Assembly: GCA_030621655.1 (NCBI GenBank)
Contig: JAUXHH010000025.1
Span: 1-13,252, forward strand
Source of the DNA: Desulfobacterales bacterium
GTDB taxonomy: Bacteria > Desulfobacterota > Desulfobulbia > Desulfobulbales > BM004
Direction of reading: 5' to 3'
Length of the DNA: 13,252 nt
Numbering within the stretch: position 1 is the stretch's first letter; the number at the start of each line of letters is the position of its first letter. Positions 1 to 6,923 of this stretch are shown one piece after another. The notes under the pieces were generated by a model, which saw only the letters and a program-made list of their open reading frames with translations, did not search any database and was not told the DNA's origin. A program made the position numbers and the translations under genes.

Positions 1-2
1 TG

Positions 3-965
3 GAGCATGGCGCAATTTCCATATTTCCCCTGTTGGTTCTCTGTGATCGGAATGATGTTGGTGGTATTGCTCATCCCTTCCATGAACAGCTTTCACAGGC
101 AGCGGTCTTTATATATGACGGATATCCGGGGGGAGTTGGTTTGGCCCGCAAGGCCTTTGAGAAAATTGCTGAATTGCTGTATTTGACGCAGAAAACAATT
201 GGAGATTGCTCCTGCGAACTTGGCTGTCCGTCCTGCGTGCATTCTCCGAAATGCGGTTCCGGGAACAGACCGATAGACAAGCAGTCCGCCCTGGAAATCC
301 TTGACGACTTATTGAGCAGTAAAATTACAGATGAAACAGACCGCCAGCCGATTACAGGCTCAAGAACTGAAGAATTTCGAACATCCGGCCCTGAAAAAAG
401 AATCGAAAAAAGAGAACCGCCGGCCCGTTATGGTGTATTTGATGTTGAAACCAAGAGGAGTGCCGCAGAGGTAGGGGGGTGGCATCGTGCAGACAGAATG
501 GGTATCAGCGTAGCGGTTCTTTATGATTCGGTTTCTGATAGTTTCAAAACATATCTGGAGAAAGATATCCCAGGGTTGATCAGGGATCTGAAGACCTTTG
601 AACTGGTTGTCGGTTTCAATAACAAGCGGTTCGACAACCGGGTGCTCTCAGCCTATTCGGTGTTTAATCTCGAATCCCTGCCAACATTGGATATTATGGA
701 AATCATAACAAACAGGCTGGGATACAGGTTGAGTCTGGACAGGTTGGCTGAGCATACCCTTGGAGTAAAAAAATCCGCTAATGGTCTGCTGGCCCTTCAG
801 TGGTATAAGGAGGGCAGGATAGATGAAATAATAAGCTACTGCCGGCAGGATGTAAAAATTACCAGGGATCTTTTTTTATTCGGACTGGAGAACCGCTACC
901 TGCTCTTTCAGAATAAGGCAGGCTCCGTGGTCCGTTTGCCGGTTGATTTTTCTTCCTGTATCTGA
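3..965 (+). CDS. MrfA/YprA-type DEAD/DEAH helicase, C-terminal part (DUF1998) fused to a DEDD exonuclease domain; 5' end outside window
   Basis: The reading frame is open to the left edge, so the helicase motor lies outside the window. What is visible starts in a DUF1998-type region containing CDRNDVGGIAHP and FIYDGYPGGVG. A cysteine cluster follows (CSCELGCPSCVHSPKCGSGN, bases 207-254), matching the zinc-binding site of MrfA/YprA helicases. After a charged linker comes an RNase H-fold exonuclease domain like YprB/MrfB. Its motif I is FDVET (Asp codon 441, Glu codon 447), motif II is GFNNKRFDN (Asp codon 633), and motif III is YCRQD (Tyr codon 837, Asp codon 849), so a DEDDy-like active site looks complete. 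In Bacillus subtilis the helicase and nuclease are separate neighbouring proteins acting in mitomycin-type DNA damage repair; here they share one polypeptide. A repair role is inferred. The gene converges on the SH3b gene, with an 89-base gap and no clear terminator. Confidence 0.88.
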   Translation, partial: EHGAISIFPLLVLCDRNDVGGIAHPFHEQLSQAAVFIYDGYPGGVGLARKAFEKIAELLYLTQKTIGDCSCELGCPSCVHSPKCGSGNRPIDKQSALEILDDLLSSKITDETDRQPITGSRTEEFRTSGPEKRIEKREPPARYGVFDVETKRSAAEVGGWHRADRMGISVAVLYDSVSDSFKTYLEKDIPGLIRDLKTFELVVGFNNKRFDNRVLSAYSVFNLESLPTLDIMEIITNRLGYRLSLDRLAEHTLGVKKSANGLLALQWYKEGRIDEIISYCRQDVKITRDLFLFGLENRYLLFQNKAGSVVRLPVDFSSCI

Positions 966-1054
966 AAATGTAAATATGCTGAACTGTTCGTGAGAAACCC
1001 GGGTTCGGTCGGCAAACGTTAAAGATGGTGAGAAGAGTAGAGTTATTATATTTT

Positions 1055-1525
1055 TTAAAGTGGATTGGCGGGCCACAGGAGAGAATTATGTATCCAGCCG
1101 GTGATTTCATTTTTATAACGAACCTGTATCCAGTCGCCTTTCATTGCAAGCGGTTCAAATACCACACCTTTTTTTACCGTGGCAATGACGGTGTCGCCAG
1201 TACTTGAGCCTGAGCGCATATTGGCAGTTTCAACATTAACGATGACTGATTTTTTGCTTATAATAAGGGTTTCATATATCCAGCCTTTATCTCCTTCAAA
1301 ATCAACAACGTTTGCCCATTTTCCCTCACGTTTTATGACTTGGAGAGGAAAGCTCTCAAAAACCTGCCAGATCACCCTGCTTTTGGTGCTGGGGCCGGAA
1401 CGTATGTTTACGGCATCCTTCTTCACACTGACATATTCAGTTGTATGGCCGGCAACTGAGAGAGATAGAATAAACAGGGCAACAACACCAGCAAGAAAAA
1501 ATTTGGGGAAAGCTTTTATTTTCAT
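1055..1525 (-). CDS. Secreted protein with two bacterial SH3 (SH3b) domains
   Basis: This 156-residue protein begins with a signal peptide: a basic MKIKAFPK start, then a hydrophobic stretch to about residue 25. Two SH3b domains follow. The first (about 35-88) carries NIRSGPS and ends in KGWIYE; the second (about 97-150) carries NMRSGSS and ends in TGWIHN. These are the usual opening and closing motifs of the fold. SH3b domains commonly bind peptidoglycan peptides or other envelope ligands, so a periplasmic envelope role is inferred. No catalytic domain is attached. I chose the ATG at 1525 over the in-frame TTG at 1531 because GAAGAG lies six bases upstream of the ATG. The gene stands alone behind its own promoter (1608-1636), with a leader of about 75 bases. 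Confidence 0.85.
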   Translation of the reverse strand: MKIKAFPKFFLAGVVALFILSLSVAGHTTEYVSVKKDAVNIRSGPSTKSRVIWQVFESFPLQVIKREGKWANVVDFEGDKGWIYETLIISKKSVIVNVETANMRSGSSTGDTVIATVKKGVVFEPLAMKGDWIQVRYKNEITGWIHNSLLWPANPL

Positions 1526-1531
1526 AATCAA

Positions 1532-1537
1532 CTCTTC
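1532..1537 (-). promoter_or_regulatory. Ribosome binding site deciding the SH3b gene start
   Basis: GAAGAG on the minus strand lies six bases before the ATG at 1525. It overlaps the upstream side of the alternative TTG at 1531, which would be left without a spaced site. This supports the ATG. Confidence 0.55.
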
Positions 1538-1569
1538 GTGAATTTTTAATTTTTTAGGTGGATCTGTTT

Positions 1570-1583
1570 AGGATTATCATCCT
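1570..1583. promoter_or_regulatory. Short inverted repeat in the leader of the SH3b gene
   Basis: The sequence AGGAT-TATC-ATCCT is a perfect 5-base inverted repeat with a 4-base loop. It can extend by three A-T pairs if one G is bulged. It lies between the predicted transcription start (about 1601) and the ATG at 1525. No T-run follows on either strand, so it is unlikely to be an intrinsic terminator. It could be an operator or an RNA hairpin, or chance in AT-rich DNA. Confidence 0.25.
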
Positions 1584-1607
1584 GAAAAATGATTTTAATA
1601 ACACAAA

Positions 1608-1636
1608 TATATAGCATCATAAGGTCGTCAAGTCAA
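1608..1636 (-). promoter_or_regulatory. Sigma70-like promoter for the SH3b gene
   Basis: On the minus strand a -35 box TTGACT (1631-1636) and a -10 box TATATA (1608-1613) are separated by exactly 17 bases. They lie about 83 bases upstream of the ATG at 1525, in the gap after the DUF3047 gene. This suggests the SH3b gene is transcribed independently of the ampG-tlyA-DUF3047 group. Confidence 0.6.
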
Positions 1637-1672
1637 ACCGGTTCTTTAGTGAAAATACAGCATCAGAAATCT

Positions 1673-2347
1673 TTATTTTCTAGGGTCCCGGCTGCAGATT
1701 GAAATCGGCCCGTAACCGGCCGATGTGCTTTCCCCTGTATTGTCGGTATCGGTCATAATGGCAATGGCACCAATCTTTGGCGGATTTTTGCCAAAGAAGC
1801 GGATGTAATCTTCATAGACATTTTTTGTTTCAGTCATCCATCTGCCTGTATTAGCCTCGCCGCTTTCCACACCTACCATAATGCTGTTGGATGCATAGGA
1901 GGAAGGAATAAACTGATTCTGGGGGAGTTTATTGGCCCAGATATAATTAATGATCTTGGAGTTCCAGAAAAATAGGGCTGGAAAGACTACATAAACTCTT
2001 GCGCTGTAATCATCTTTTGATTTTCTGGTGGCATCACCGCTGGCAATGATATTGTCCACCTTCCAAGTCCAGGTGATATAGGGATACTTCTGCGGATCAT
2101 ATTTTATCTTGTAAATGAGTCCTGATGCCGCATTGTTACTGGTTGCCTTGATAAATGGTTTGCCGTTCTCTTCCACCCAGGTATATTCAGTTGTGCCTTT
2201 GAATGATTTTGGTATCCAGCCCGGTTTGATACCATGTACAAAATCATCAATAATTATCTCACACTCTGGGGGGATTCTAAAATCCTCTGCAAGGGAAACA
2301 GAAGCAATCGCTAAAAGCAGGACAGGTAACGCTATAATTTTATTCAT
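1673..2347 (-). CDS. Secreted DUF3047 family protein
   Basis: This 224-residue protein has a signal peptide with likely cleavage after ASVSLA (residue 20). The mature part fits the DUF3047 family as I recall it. It has IIIDDFVHG near the start, then YPYITWTWKVD, a DDYSARVYVVFP block, a SNSIMVGVESGEANTG block with a following Trp, and the closing IGAIAIMTDTDNTGE...AGYGPI. The family's function is unknown. The repeated aromatic and acidic motifs resemble jelly-roll carbohydrate-binding folds, but that is only an impression. The ATG overlaps the tlyA stop as ATGA, and no Shine-Dalgarno site is visible, so translation is probably coupled to tlyA. It is the last gene of the ampG-tlyA group. Confidence 0.85.
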   Translation of the reverse strand: MNKIIALPVLLLAIASVSLAEDFRIPPECEIIIDDFVHGIKPGWIPKSFKGTTEYTWVEENGKPFIKATSNNAASGLIYKIKYDPQKYPYITWTWKVDNIIASGDATRKSKDDYSARVYVVFPALFFWNSKIINYIWANKLPQNQFIPSSYASNSIMVGVESGEANTGRWMTETKNVYEDYIRFFGKNPPKIGAIAIMTDTDNTGESTSAGYGPISICSRDPRK

Positions 2348-3090
2348 GGCGTATCAGTTGAAGAATGAGAAACCAGGTGCACAAGGAATTCCTTATTCCC
2401 CTTTGGTCCTAAAATAGGAGAAGGCGTAACTCCGCAACTTTTTAATTCCAGCGTTGTACAAAAATCAATAATCTCATCTATTACCTCCTGGTGCAGAGCA
2501 GGATCACGTACAACCCCGCCTTTGCCTACCTTGCCGCGGCCCACTTCAAACTGTGGTTTGATAAGTGCAAGAATTGAAATATTTTTACGAAAGAATGGCA
2601 ATAAGGGCGGGATGAGAAGTTTGAGAGAAATAAAAGATGCATCGATAACTGCAAGGTCAATGGGTTCTGCAAAATTTTCCTTGGTAAGATAACGGGCATT
2701 GGTACGCTCCATCACCACTATCCGGGGGTTCTGGCGCAGCTCCCAGGCCAATTGTCCATAGCCGACATCAACACTATAGACTTTCAAAGCACCATGCTGG
2801 AGCAGGCAATCGGTAAAGCCTCCTGTGGAGGCACCGACATCAAGGCAGATAAGTTCAGCCGGGTTAATGTCGAAAAATTGCAATCCGGCCTCCAGTTTGT
2901 AGCCACCTCTGCTCACAAAGGGACATGACTCCTTGACTTCTATTATGCAGGAGTCCTCTACCATGGCCCCAGCCTTATCTGCCAGCTTGTTATTTACCAT
3001 TACCTGGCCTGCTCCGATCAAGGCCTGGGCTTTCTGCCTGGTTGGCGCCAGTTTTTTTTCAAACAGCAGTTTGTCGAGGCGAATTTTCAT
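2344..3090 (-). CDS. tlyA: TlyA family rRNA (cytidine-2'-O)-methyltransferase
   Basis: This 248-residue protein contains an N-terminal S4 RNA-binding domain (about 1-60: RLDKLLFEKKLAPTRQKAQ...GQVMVNN), the TlyA hallmark SRGGYKL (60-66), and an FtsJ/RrmJ-type SAM-dependent methyltransferase. The SAM-binding loop is CLDVGASTGGFTD (82-94). The likely K-D-K-E catalytic set is Lys65, Asp150 (VIDASF), Lys178 (ALIKPQFE) and Glu234. The family 2'-O-methylates cytidines in 16S, and in some species also 23S, rRNA, and affects capreomycin sensitivity. Older annotations call it hemolysin. The frame is open upstream to 3177, but homology begins at MKIRLDKLL, so I chose the ATG at 3090. That start lies 13 bases after the ampG stop and has no clear Shine-Dalgarno site, suggesting coupling. 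Length is typical for the family. Confidence 0.93.
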   Translation of the reverse strand: MKIRLDKLLFEKKLAPTRQKAQALIGAGQVMVNNKLADKAGAMVEDSCIIEVKESCPFVSRGGYKLEAGLQFFDINPAELICLDVGASTGGFTDCLLQHGALKVYSVDVGYGQLAWELRQNPRIVVMERTNARYLTKENFAEPIDLAVIDASFISLKLLIPPLLPFFRKNISILALIKPQFEVGRGKVGKGGVVRDPALHQEVIDEIIDFCTTLELKSCGVTPSPILGPKGNKEFLVHLVSHSSTDTP

Positions 3091-3103
3091 TATTACAACA
3101 GTT

Positions 3104-4339
3104 TTACTGTAGTGCAGCAGATTTTTTCTTATTCCATGGCGCGACCCGCAGGAGAAGCAGCATGCCTGGAATTGCAATCAGGGTACACATTACGAAAAAG
3201 CCTAACCAACCCATATGTTTAGCAAGAAAACCCGTTGGCGCTGATGCCAGAACCCTAGGTATTCCCATCAGGCTGCTGAGAAGCGCATATTGGGTAGCGG
3301 TGAATTTCTTATTGGTGACACTGGCCATGAAGGCAACGTAGGCAGCGGTCCCCATGCCGGCGCTCAAATTCTCAAAGGCGATAACACCCGACAAGACCAC
3401 AATGCTATGGCCGACAGTAGCCAGCACTGCAAATCCAGCTGTAGATAGTGCCTGCAAAACCCCGAATATCCAGAGAGATCGGTTGATCCCCAGGCGCAGC
3501 ATCATGATACCACCGATAAGGCTTCCTGCAATTGTTGCCCAGAAGCCAAAAAGCTTCACAACAGTGCCGATCTCCGTTTTTGAAAAACCGATATCAAGGT
3601 AAAAGGGGGTGGTCATGGCACTGGCCATTGTGTCTCCAATCTTATACAGAAAAATAAATCCAAGAATCCACCAGGCGCCGGTACGGCTGAAATATTCTTT
3701 TAGCGGGAGAAGAACCGCCTCCTGAATGGTTTTCGGTGTGCCGGCCGGGGGGGCTGGCTCAGGTGAAAGGATGGTTGTTATAATACCCGGTAACATGCAT
3801 GCTCCCATGATCATGTACACAGAGGAGAACGACATGTGATCAGCCATGATCAGACCGCCCCCTGAGGCTAATAACATTCCTATGCGATAGCCGTTTATAT
3901 ACAACGAGGAGCCGAGCCCCAGTTCTTCATCTGGAAGATCTTCCCGCCGGTAAGCATCAACGATAATATCCTGGGAGGCACTGAAAAAAGTGACAAGAAA
4001 TGCTACAAAAGCTACGACCCATGGATTTTTTGTGGGAGATGTCAGTCCAAGCCAGCAGATTACCAGTACAAGCATGATCTGGGAAACAAGCATCCATCCA
4101 CGACGACGTCCTAGAAAGGGAAGGGTAAATCTGTCCAGAAAGGGGGCCCAGAGAAATTTGACAGTATACGGTAGGCCGACAAGTGCCATTAAGCCTATAA
4201 CCGTTAGGTCGACCCCTTCTTCCTTCATCCAGGCCTGTAGAACTGATATGGTGAGTAGGAGCGGCAGACCACAGGAGAATCCCATCAGCAGGGTTCTCAA
4301 CATACGTCTGCTAAAAATTGCCTTTAGCATATCAGGCAT
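3104..4339 (-). CDS. ampG: AmpG-type muropeptide permease (MFS transporter)
   Basis: This 411-residue inner-membrane protein has about 12 hydrophobic segments. The N-terminal part strongly resembles AmpG: GFSCGLPLLLT, LQAWMKEEGVDLTVIGL, LVGLPYTVKFLWAPFLDR, then the basic loop GRRRGWM. FFSASQDIIVDAYRRE is another conserved MFS/AmpG block. AmpG imports GlcNAc-1,6-anhydroMurNAc peptides by proton symport for cell-wall recycling. The protein is shorter than the Escherichia coli form, which has 14 segments and about 490 residues, and matches the common 12-segment subgroup. The ATG at 4339 is preceded by a weak GGA; MLKAIF three codons later is an alternative. It is the first gene of the ampG-tlyA-DUF3047 group and lies 82 bases from cpoB. 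No beta-lactamase or ampR is in the window, so a recycling role is more likely than ampC control. Confidence 0.9.
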   Translation of the reverse strand: MPDMLKAIFSRRMLRTLLMGFSCGLPLLLTISVLQAWMKEEGVDLTVIGLMALVGLPYTVKFLWAPFLDRFTLPFLGRRRGWMLVSQIMLVLVICWLGLTSPTKNPWVVAFVAFLVTFFSASQDIIVDAYRREDLPDEELGLGSSLYINGYRIGMLLASGGGLIMADHMSFSSVYMIMGACMLPGIITTILSPEPAPPAGTPKTIQEAVLLPLKEYFSRTGAWWILGFIFLYKIGDTMASAMTTPFYLDIGFSKTEIGTVVKLFGFWATIAGSLIGGIMMLRLGINRSLWIFGVLQALSTAGFAVLATVGHSIVVLSGVIAFENLSAGMGTAAYVAFMASVTNKKFTATQYALLSSLMGIPRVLASAPTGFLAKHMGWLGFFVMCTLIAIPGMLLLLRVAPWNKKKSAALQ

Positions 4340-4421
4340 TGTTTTTCCGGGAGGGAAATGATCCTTAAATGACTATTCATCATTCTAGAGGCTGAATATG
4401 GGGTCAGACCACGGGTTCCGG

Positions 4422-5585
4422 CTACCTCTTTAATGCATCGAGCCTGGTCTTTGCAGAACTCACTTCAGCACTGCCGGGATAGGTGTCAACAAGCTTATTG
4501 TATACAATGCGGGCTGTTTCCGGGTCTCCTATTTTTTCAAATGAGAGTCCCTGCTTATATAAAGCCTTCGGCGCCAGTGAGTCCTGCGGGTGCTCTACAA
4601 TTATTTTCTGAAATTCCAGGATCGCCAACTCAAAATCCTTATCGTCGTAGAGACTTTGAGCCGCATAGTAACGGGCATTGACAGCCTGGGGGCCAGTAGG
4701 GTTTTTATCGAGGTATTCTGCAAAAGAATTATAGGCATCCCGGTATTTTTTCTGTTTGAAAAGGATCCTGCCCCGGTCATATGAGGTTGCGGTAGCAGCT
4801 GGGGGTGGTGTAACCGCTGGAGGCGGTGTAGCAGTTGGAGGCGGTGTAGCAACTGGGGGTGGTGTAGCAACTGGAGGCGGTGTTGTTTTTTTAACTGGTT
4901 TCGAAACGGTTTTTTCTTCTTCTCTCTCCTCTATGGTGCCCTTGGTAATATTCTGGTTACTGACATCTATTTTATAGGGGTCAGGCAGGATTTCTCTGGG
5001 CCCTCTGGAGATTTTTTTCCTTTTAGCAGCTTCCCTTTCAGTGGCCAGTCTTGCTTTTCTCTCAGCTTCTCTTACCCGTTGGGCAGCCTCCATTGCCTGT
5101 TTGGCCGCTTCCTGGCTTCTGGCATCCTTGATGGCTTTAATTTCATTTTCGGCAAAGGTCAGCCGGTCATTGGCTTTGAGTAACTGATCTTCTGTTAATG
5201 CAAGGCGGCCCTTAAGTTTGTTGATCTCCTTGGAGCTGTTTTCTTCGGATGTTTTTATCCGGGACAGGAGAAGTTTTTTTAACCCTTTATTCTCTTCGTT
5301 CATCTGCTGGATGAAAAAGTGGTTCTCCTCTATTTCACCCTGCAGTCTCAATATCTCAGACTGATGATAATCAAGGCGATCTCCGGTTTCCGCCTGGCGT
5401 TCCCGTACCTCTTTAACAGTCTGTTTTTTCAGTTTGTCGATTTCCCTGTCAATATCTTCAACTCTTGAATCCACTTTGCGAACTTGAAAATTGGTGTATT
5501 CCATGTCTTTCTGCGTGGCGACACATTGGACCAACATGGTAGAGAGACCAAGAAGTATCAGGGAGTATAAAAAAGCTTGTTTCAT
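4422..5585 (-). CDS. cpoB: CpoB/YbgF-like Tol-associated protein: coiled coil, Pro-rich linker, TPR domain
   Basis: The protein has 387 residues from the ATG at 5585. That start is preferred over an in-frame ATG at 5597 because GAGGA sits five bases before it. The N-terminus is a signal sequence ending in LVQC (Cys21). This resembles a lipobox except for Gln at -1, so lipid attachment is uncertain. A long charged coiled coil covers about residues 25-185, followed by a proline-rich repeat (about 236-266). The C-terminal TPR domain (about 268-387; SYDRGRILFKQKKYRDA, YYAAQSLYDDKDFELAILEFQ, ALYKQGLSFEKIGD) is that of YbgF/CpoB. In E. coli CpoB works in the periplasm with TolA, linking peptidoglycan synthesis to outer-membrane constriction. 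The gene lies 31 bases after tolB, where pal would normally come first. The coiled coil is much longer than in E. coli (about 260 residues total there). Confidence 0.88.
   Translation of the reverse strand: MKQAFLYSLILLGLSTMLVQCVATQKDMEYTNFQVRKVDSRVEDIDREIDKLKKQTVKEVRERQAETGDRLDYHQSEILRLQGEIEENHFFIQQMNEENKGLKKLLLSRIKTSEENSSKEINKLKGRLALTEDQLLKANDRLTFAENEIKAIKDARSQEAAKQAMEAAQRVREAERKARLATEREAAKRKKISRGPREILPDPYKIDVSNQNITKGTIEEREEEKTVSKPVKKTTPPPVATPPPVATPPPTATPPPAVTPPPAATATSYDRGRILFKQKKYRDAYNSFAEYLDKNPTGPQAVNARYYAAQSLYDDKDFELAILEFQKIIVEHPQDSLAPKALYKQGLSFEKIGDPETARIVYNKLVDTYPGSAEVSSAKTRLDALKR
4797..4883 (-). repeat. 18-base tandem repeat encoding PPPVAT-like units in cpoB
   Basis: About five in-frame copies of an 18-base unit (plus strand ggNggYggtgtagcaRYt-like) encode PPPVAT, PPPVAT, PPPTAT, PPPAVT and PPPAAT. 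The copies differ mainly at third positions. It forms the linker between the coiled coil and the TPR domain and is a likely site of copy-number variation that keeps the frame. Confidence 0.85.
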
Positions 5586-5590
5586 GGATG

Positions 5591-5595
5591 TCCTC
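5591..5595 (-). promoter_or_regulatory. Ribosome binding site deciding the cpoB start
   Basis: GAGGA on the minus strand lies five bases before the ATG at 5585. The alternative ATG at 5597 has only a weak AAGAG upstream, and using it would put this strong site inside the coding sequence. Confidence 0.6.
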
Positions 5596-5616
5596 ATTAT
5601 CTCTTAATAATTTGTT

Positions 5617-6906
5617 TTATTGCATTCTTGTTGACCATTCAGGAGAAGACTGATTGCCCTGAAGCCGGAACAGGGTACGGAAGCCTGTGCCGTTCTTGAA
5701 TATGGTACAGATATCCCTGTCATTCTTATGCAGACGGCTGAAAACTATCTGCCGGCCATCCGGTGACCATGATGGAGATTCATGATCATCACGGTACCAT
5801 GTCAGTTGCAGCGGCAACCCACCCTCGGGTTTTATAATGAAGACCTGGTAGCGGCTTTCATACAGGCCTGAGTATGTAATCCATTTACCATCGGGTGACC
5901 AGCTCGGTTCCGTATTGTCGTTACCCTGAAAGGTAATACGTCTGACAGCTTTTGTCTTTATATTCATCACATAAATTTGAGGGGTGCCGCTACGGTCCGA
6001 TACAAAGGCAATATTTTTATTGTCCGGTGACCATGTTGGTGAAACATTGATGCCGGTATTTTTTGTGAGTCTGGAAAGGATAGTTCCCTTTGTATTTATA
6101 AGATAAAGGTCAGGATTATCATCCACGCTTAAGGTTATGACCATGGTTTTGCCATCTGCAGACCAGGCAGGAGCAAGGTTGAGACCGGGATGCCGGGAAA
6201 TGGCACTGGTAAACCTGGCTTCCCGCCAGTTGGTGATATAGAGATTCGGATTGCCCGGGTGATAGGAGGTATAGGCAAGCAGTTTGCCATCCGGTGAAAA
6301 CTTGGGGGAGACGGCAAGATTTTTATGTCTGGTTATCTGCTTAATATTCCTTCCAAGTACGTCGGCTACGAAAATTTCCTTGTGCCCCGATACTTCTGAA
6401 CTAAAAGCTATGTTCGACATGCTTATTCCACGCTCTCCTGTGAGTTGGTAGATAACCTCATCACAGAATCTCAGCACCATCTTATCACGTACATCCAAAG
6501 AACCTTTGTAGCGTTTACCAAAAAGCATTCTGCCCTCGGCAATATCAATCAGTCTGAATTCAAAAGTTATATTTTCAGCTGTAATTTTGTATTCACTGAG
6601 AATGGTAAAGTCGACGCCAAGATTCAGCCAATCGGTATTTTTAGAACCGTCATATTTTTCGGGCGGCACAACATTAATGAAGCCGTGAAATTCGAGTGCA
6701 TCCGTGAGCAGGGCAGCCATGTCTCTGTCGGTTTTATTTGTCCTGTCTGGCTTGTTTTTATTGGAAAAATAAGGAACAGCAACAGGAACCTTACGAAAAT
6801 CGGGAGAGGTTATATCAAGATAGACTCTTGCCTGAGCCATGCAGGCGAAAAAGAAATTCGTCAGTAGGGCGCAAACGATTATATGTACTATTTTTCGAAA
6901 ATGCAT
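5617..6906 (-). CDS. tolB: TolB, periplasmic beta-propeller of the Tol system
   Basis: This 429-residue protein has a signal peptide with likely cleavage after MAQA (residue 26). The mature N-terminus starts RVYLDIT, in the position of the TolA-binding TolB box. The N-terminal alpha/beta domain (about 27-150) includes VAVPYFSN and the GVDFTILSEYKI strand. A C-terminal six-bladed propeller follows, shown by repeated FSPDGKLLAY, WSADGKTMVI, WSPDNKNIAFVSDRSG, WSPDGKWITYSG and WSPDGRQIVFSR motifs. TolB binds Pal and TolA in the periplasm during outer-membrane constriction. The ATG lies 17 bases after the tolA stop and has no clear Shine-Dalgarno sequence; starting later would lose the signal peptide. 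Length is normal for TolB. Its usual partner pal is not next to it, and cpoB follows directly. Confidence 0.95.
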   Translation of the reverse strand: MHFRKIVHIIVCALLTNFFFACMAQARVYLDITSPDFRKVPVAVPYFSNKNKPDRTNKTDRDMAALLTDALEFHGFINVVPPEKYDGSKNTDWLNLGVDFTILSEYKITAENITFEFRLIDIAEGRMLFGKRYKGSLDVRDKMVLRFCDEVIYQLTGERGISMSNIAFSSEVSGHKEIFVADVLGRNIKQITRHKNLAVSPKFSPDGKLLAYTSYHPGNPNLYITNWREARFTSAISRHPGLNLAPAWSADGKTMVITLSVDDNPDLYLINTKGTILSRLTKNTGINVSPTWSPDNKNIAFVSDRSGTPQIYVMNIKTKAVRRITFQGNDNTEPSWSPDGKWITYSGLYESRYQVFIIKPEGGLPLQLTWYRDDHESPSWSPDGRQIVFSRLHKNDRDICTIFKNGTGFRTLFRLQGNQSSPEWSTRMQ

Positions 6907-6923
6907 AAGTCAGGTATGAATAT

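Noticed and set aside
966..1054. AACCCGGGTT palindrome between the convergent helicase and SH3b genes as a bidirectional terminator
   Set aside because: It has no loop of its own, and no T-run follows on either side within normal distance.
3091..3177. Longer TlyA start giving a 277-residue protein
   Set aside because: The extra 29 residues overlap the end of ampG and do not resemble TlyA. The S4 domain begins at the ATG at 3090.
4756..4977. Plus-strand frame encoding Gly-Gly-Gly-Val repeats (GGGVAT-like)
   Set aside because: It is the antisense reading of the proline-repeat DNA in cpoB. It has no ribosome site and no homology outside the repeat.
6445..6867. Plus-strand frame of 140 residues opposite tolB
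   Set aside because: It lies opposite the tolB N-terminal domain, with no motif or start signal. It is a shadow of a conserved gene.
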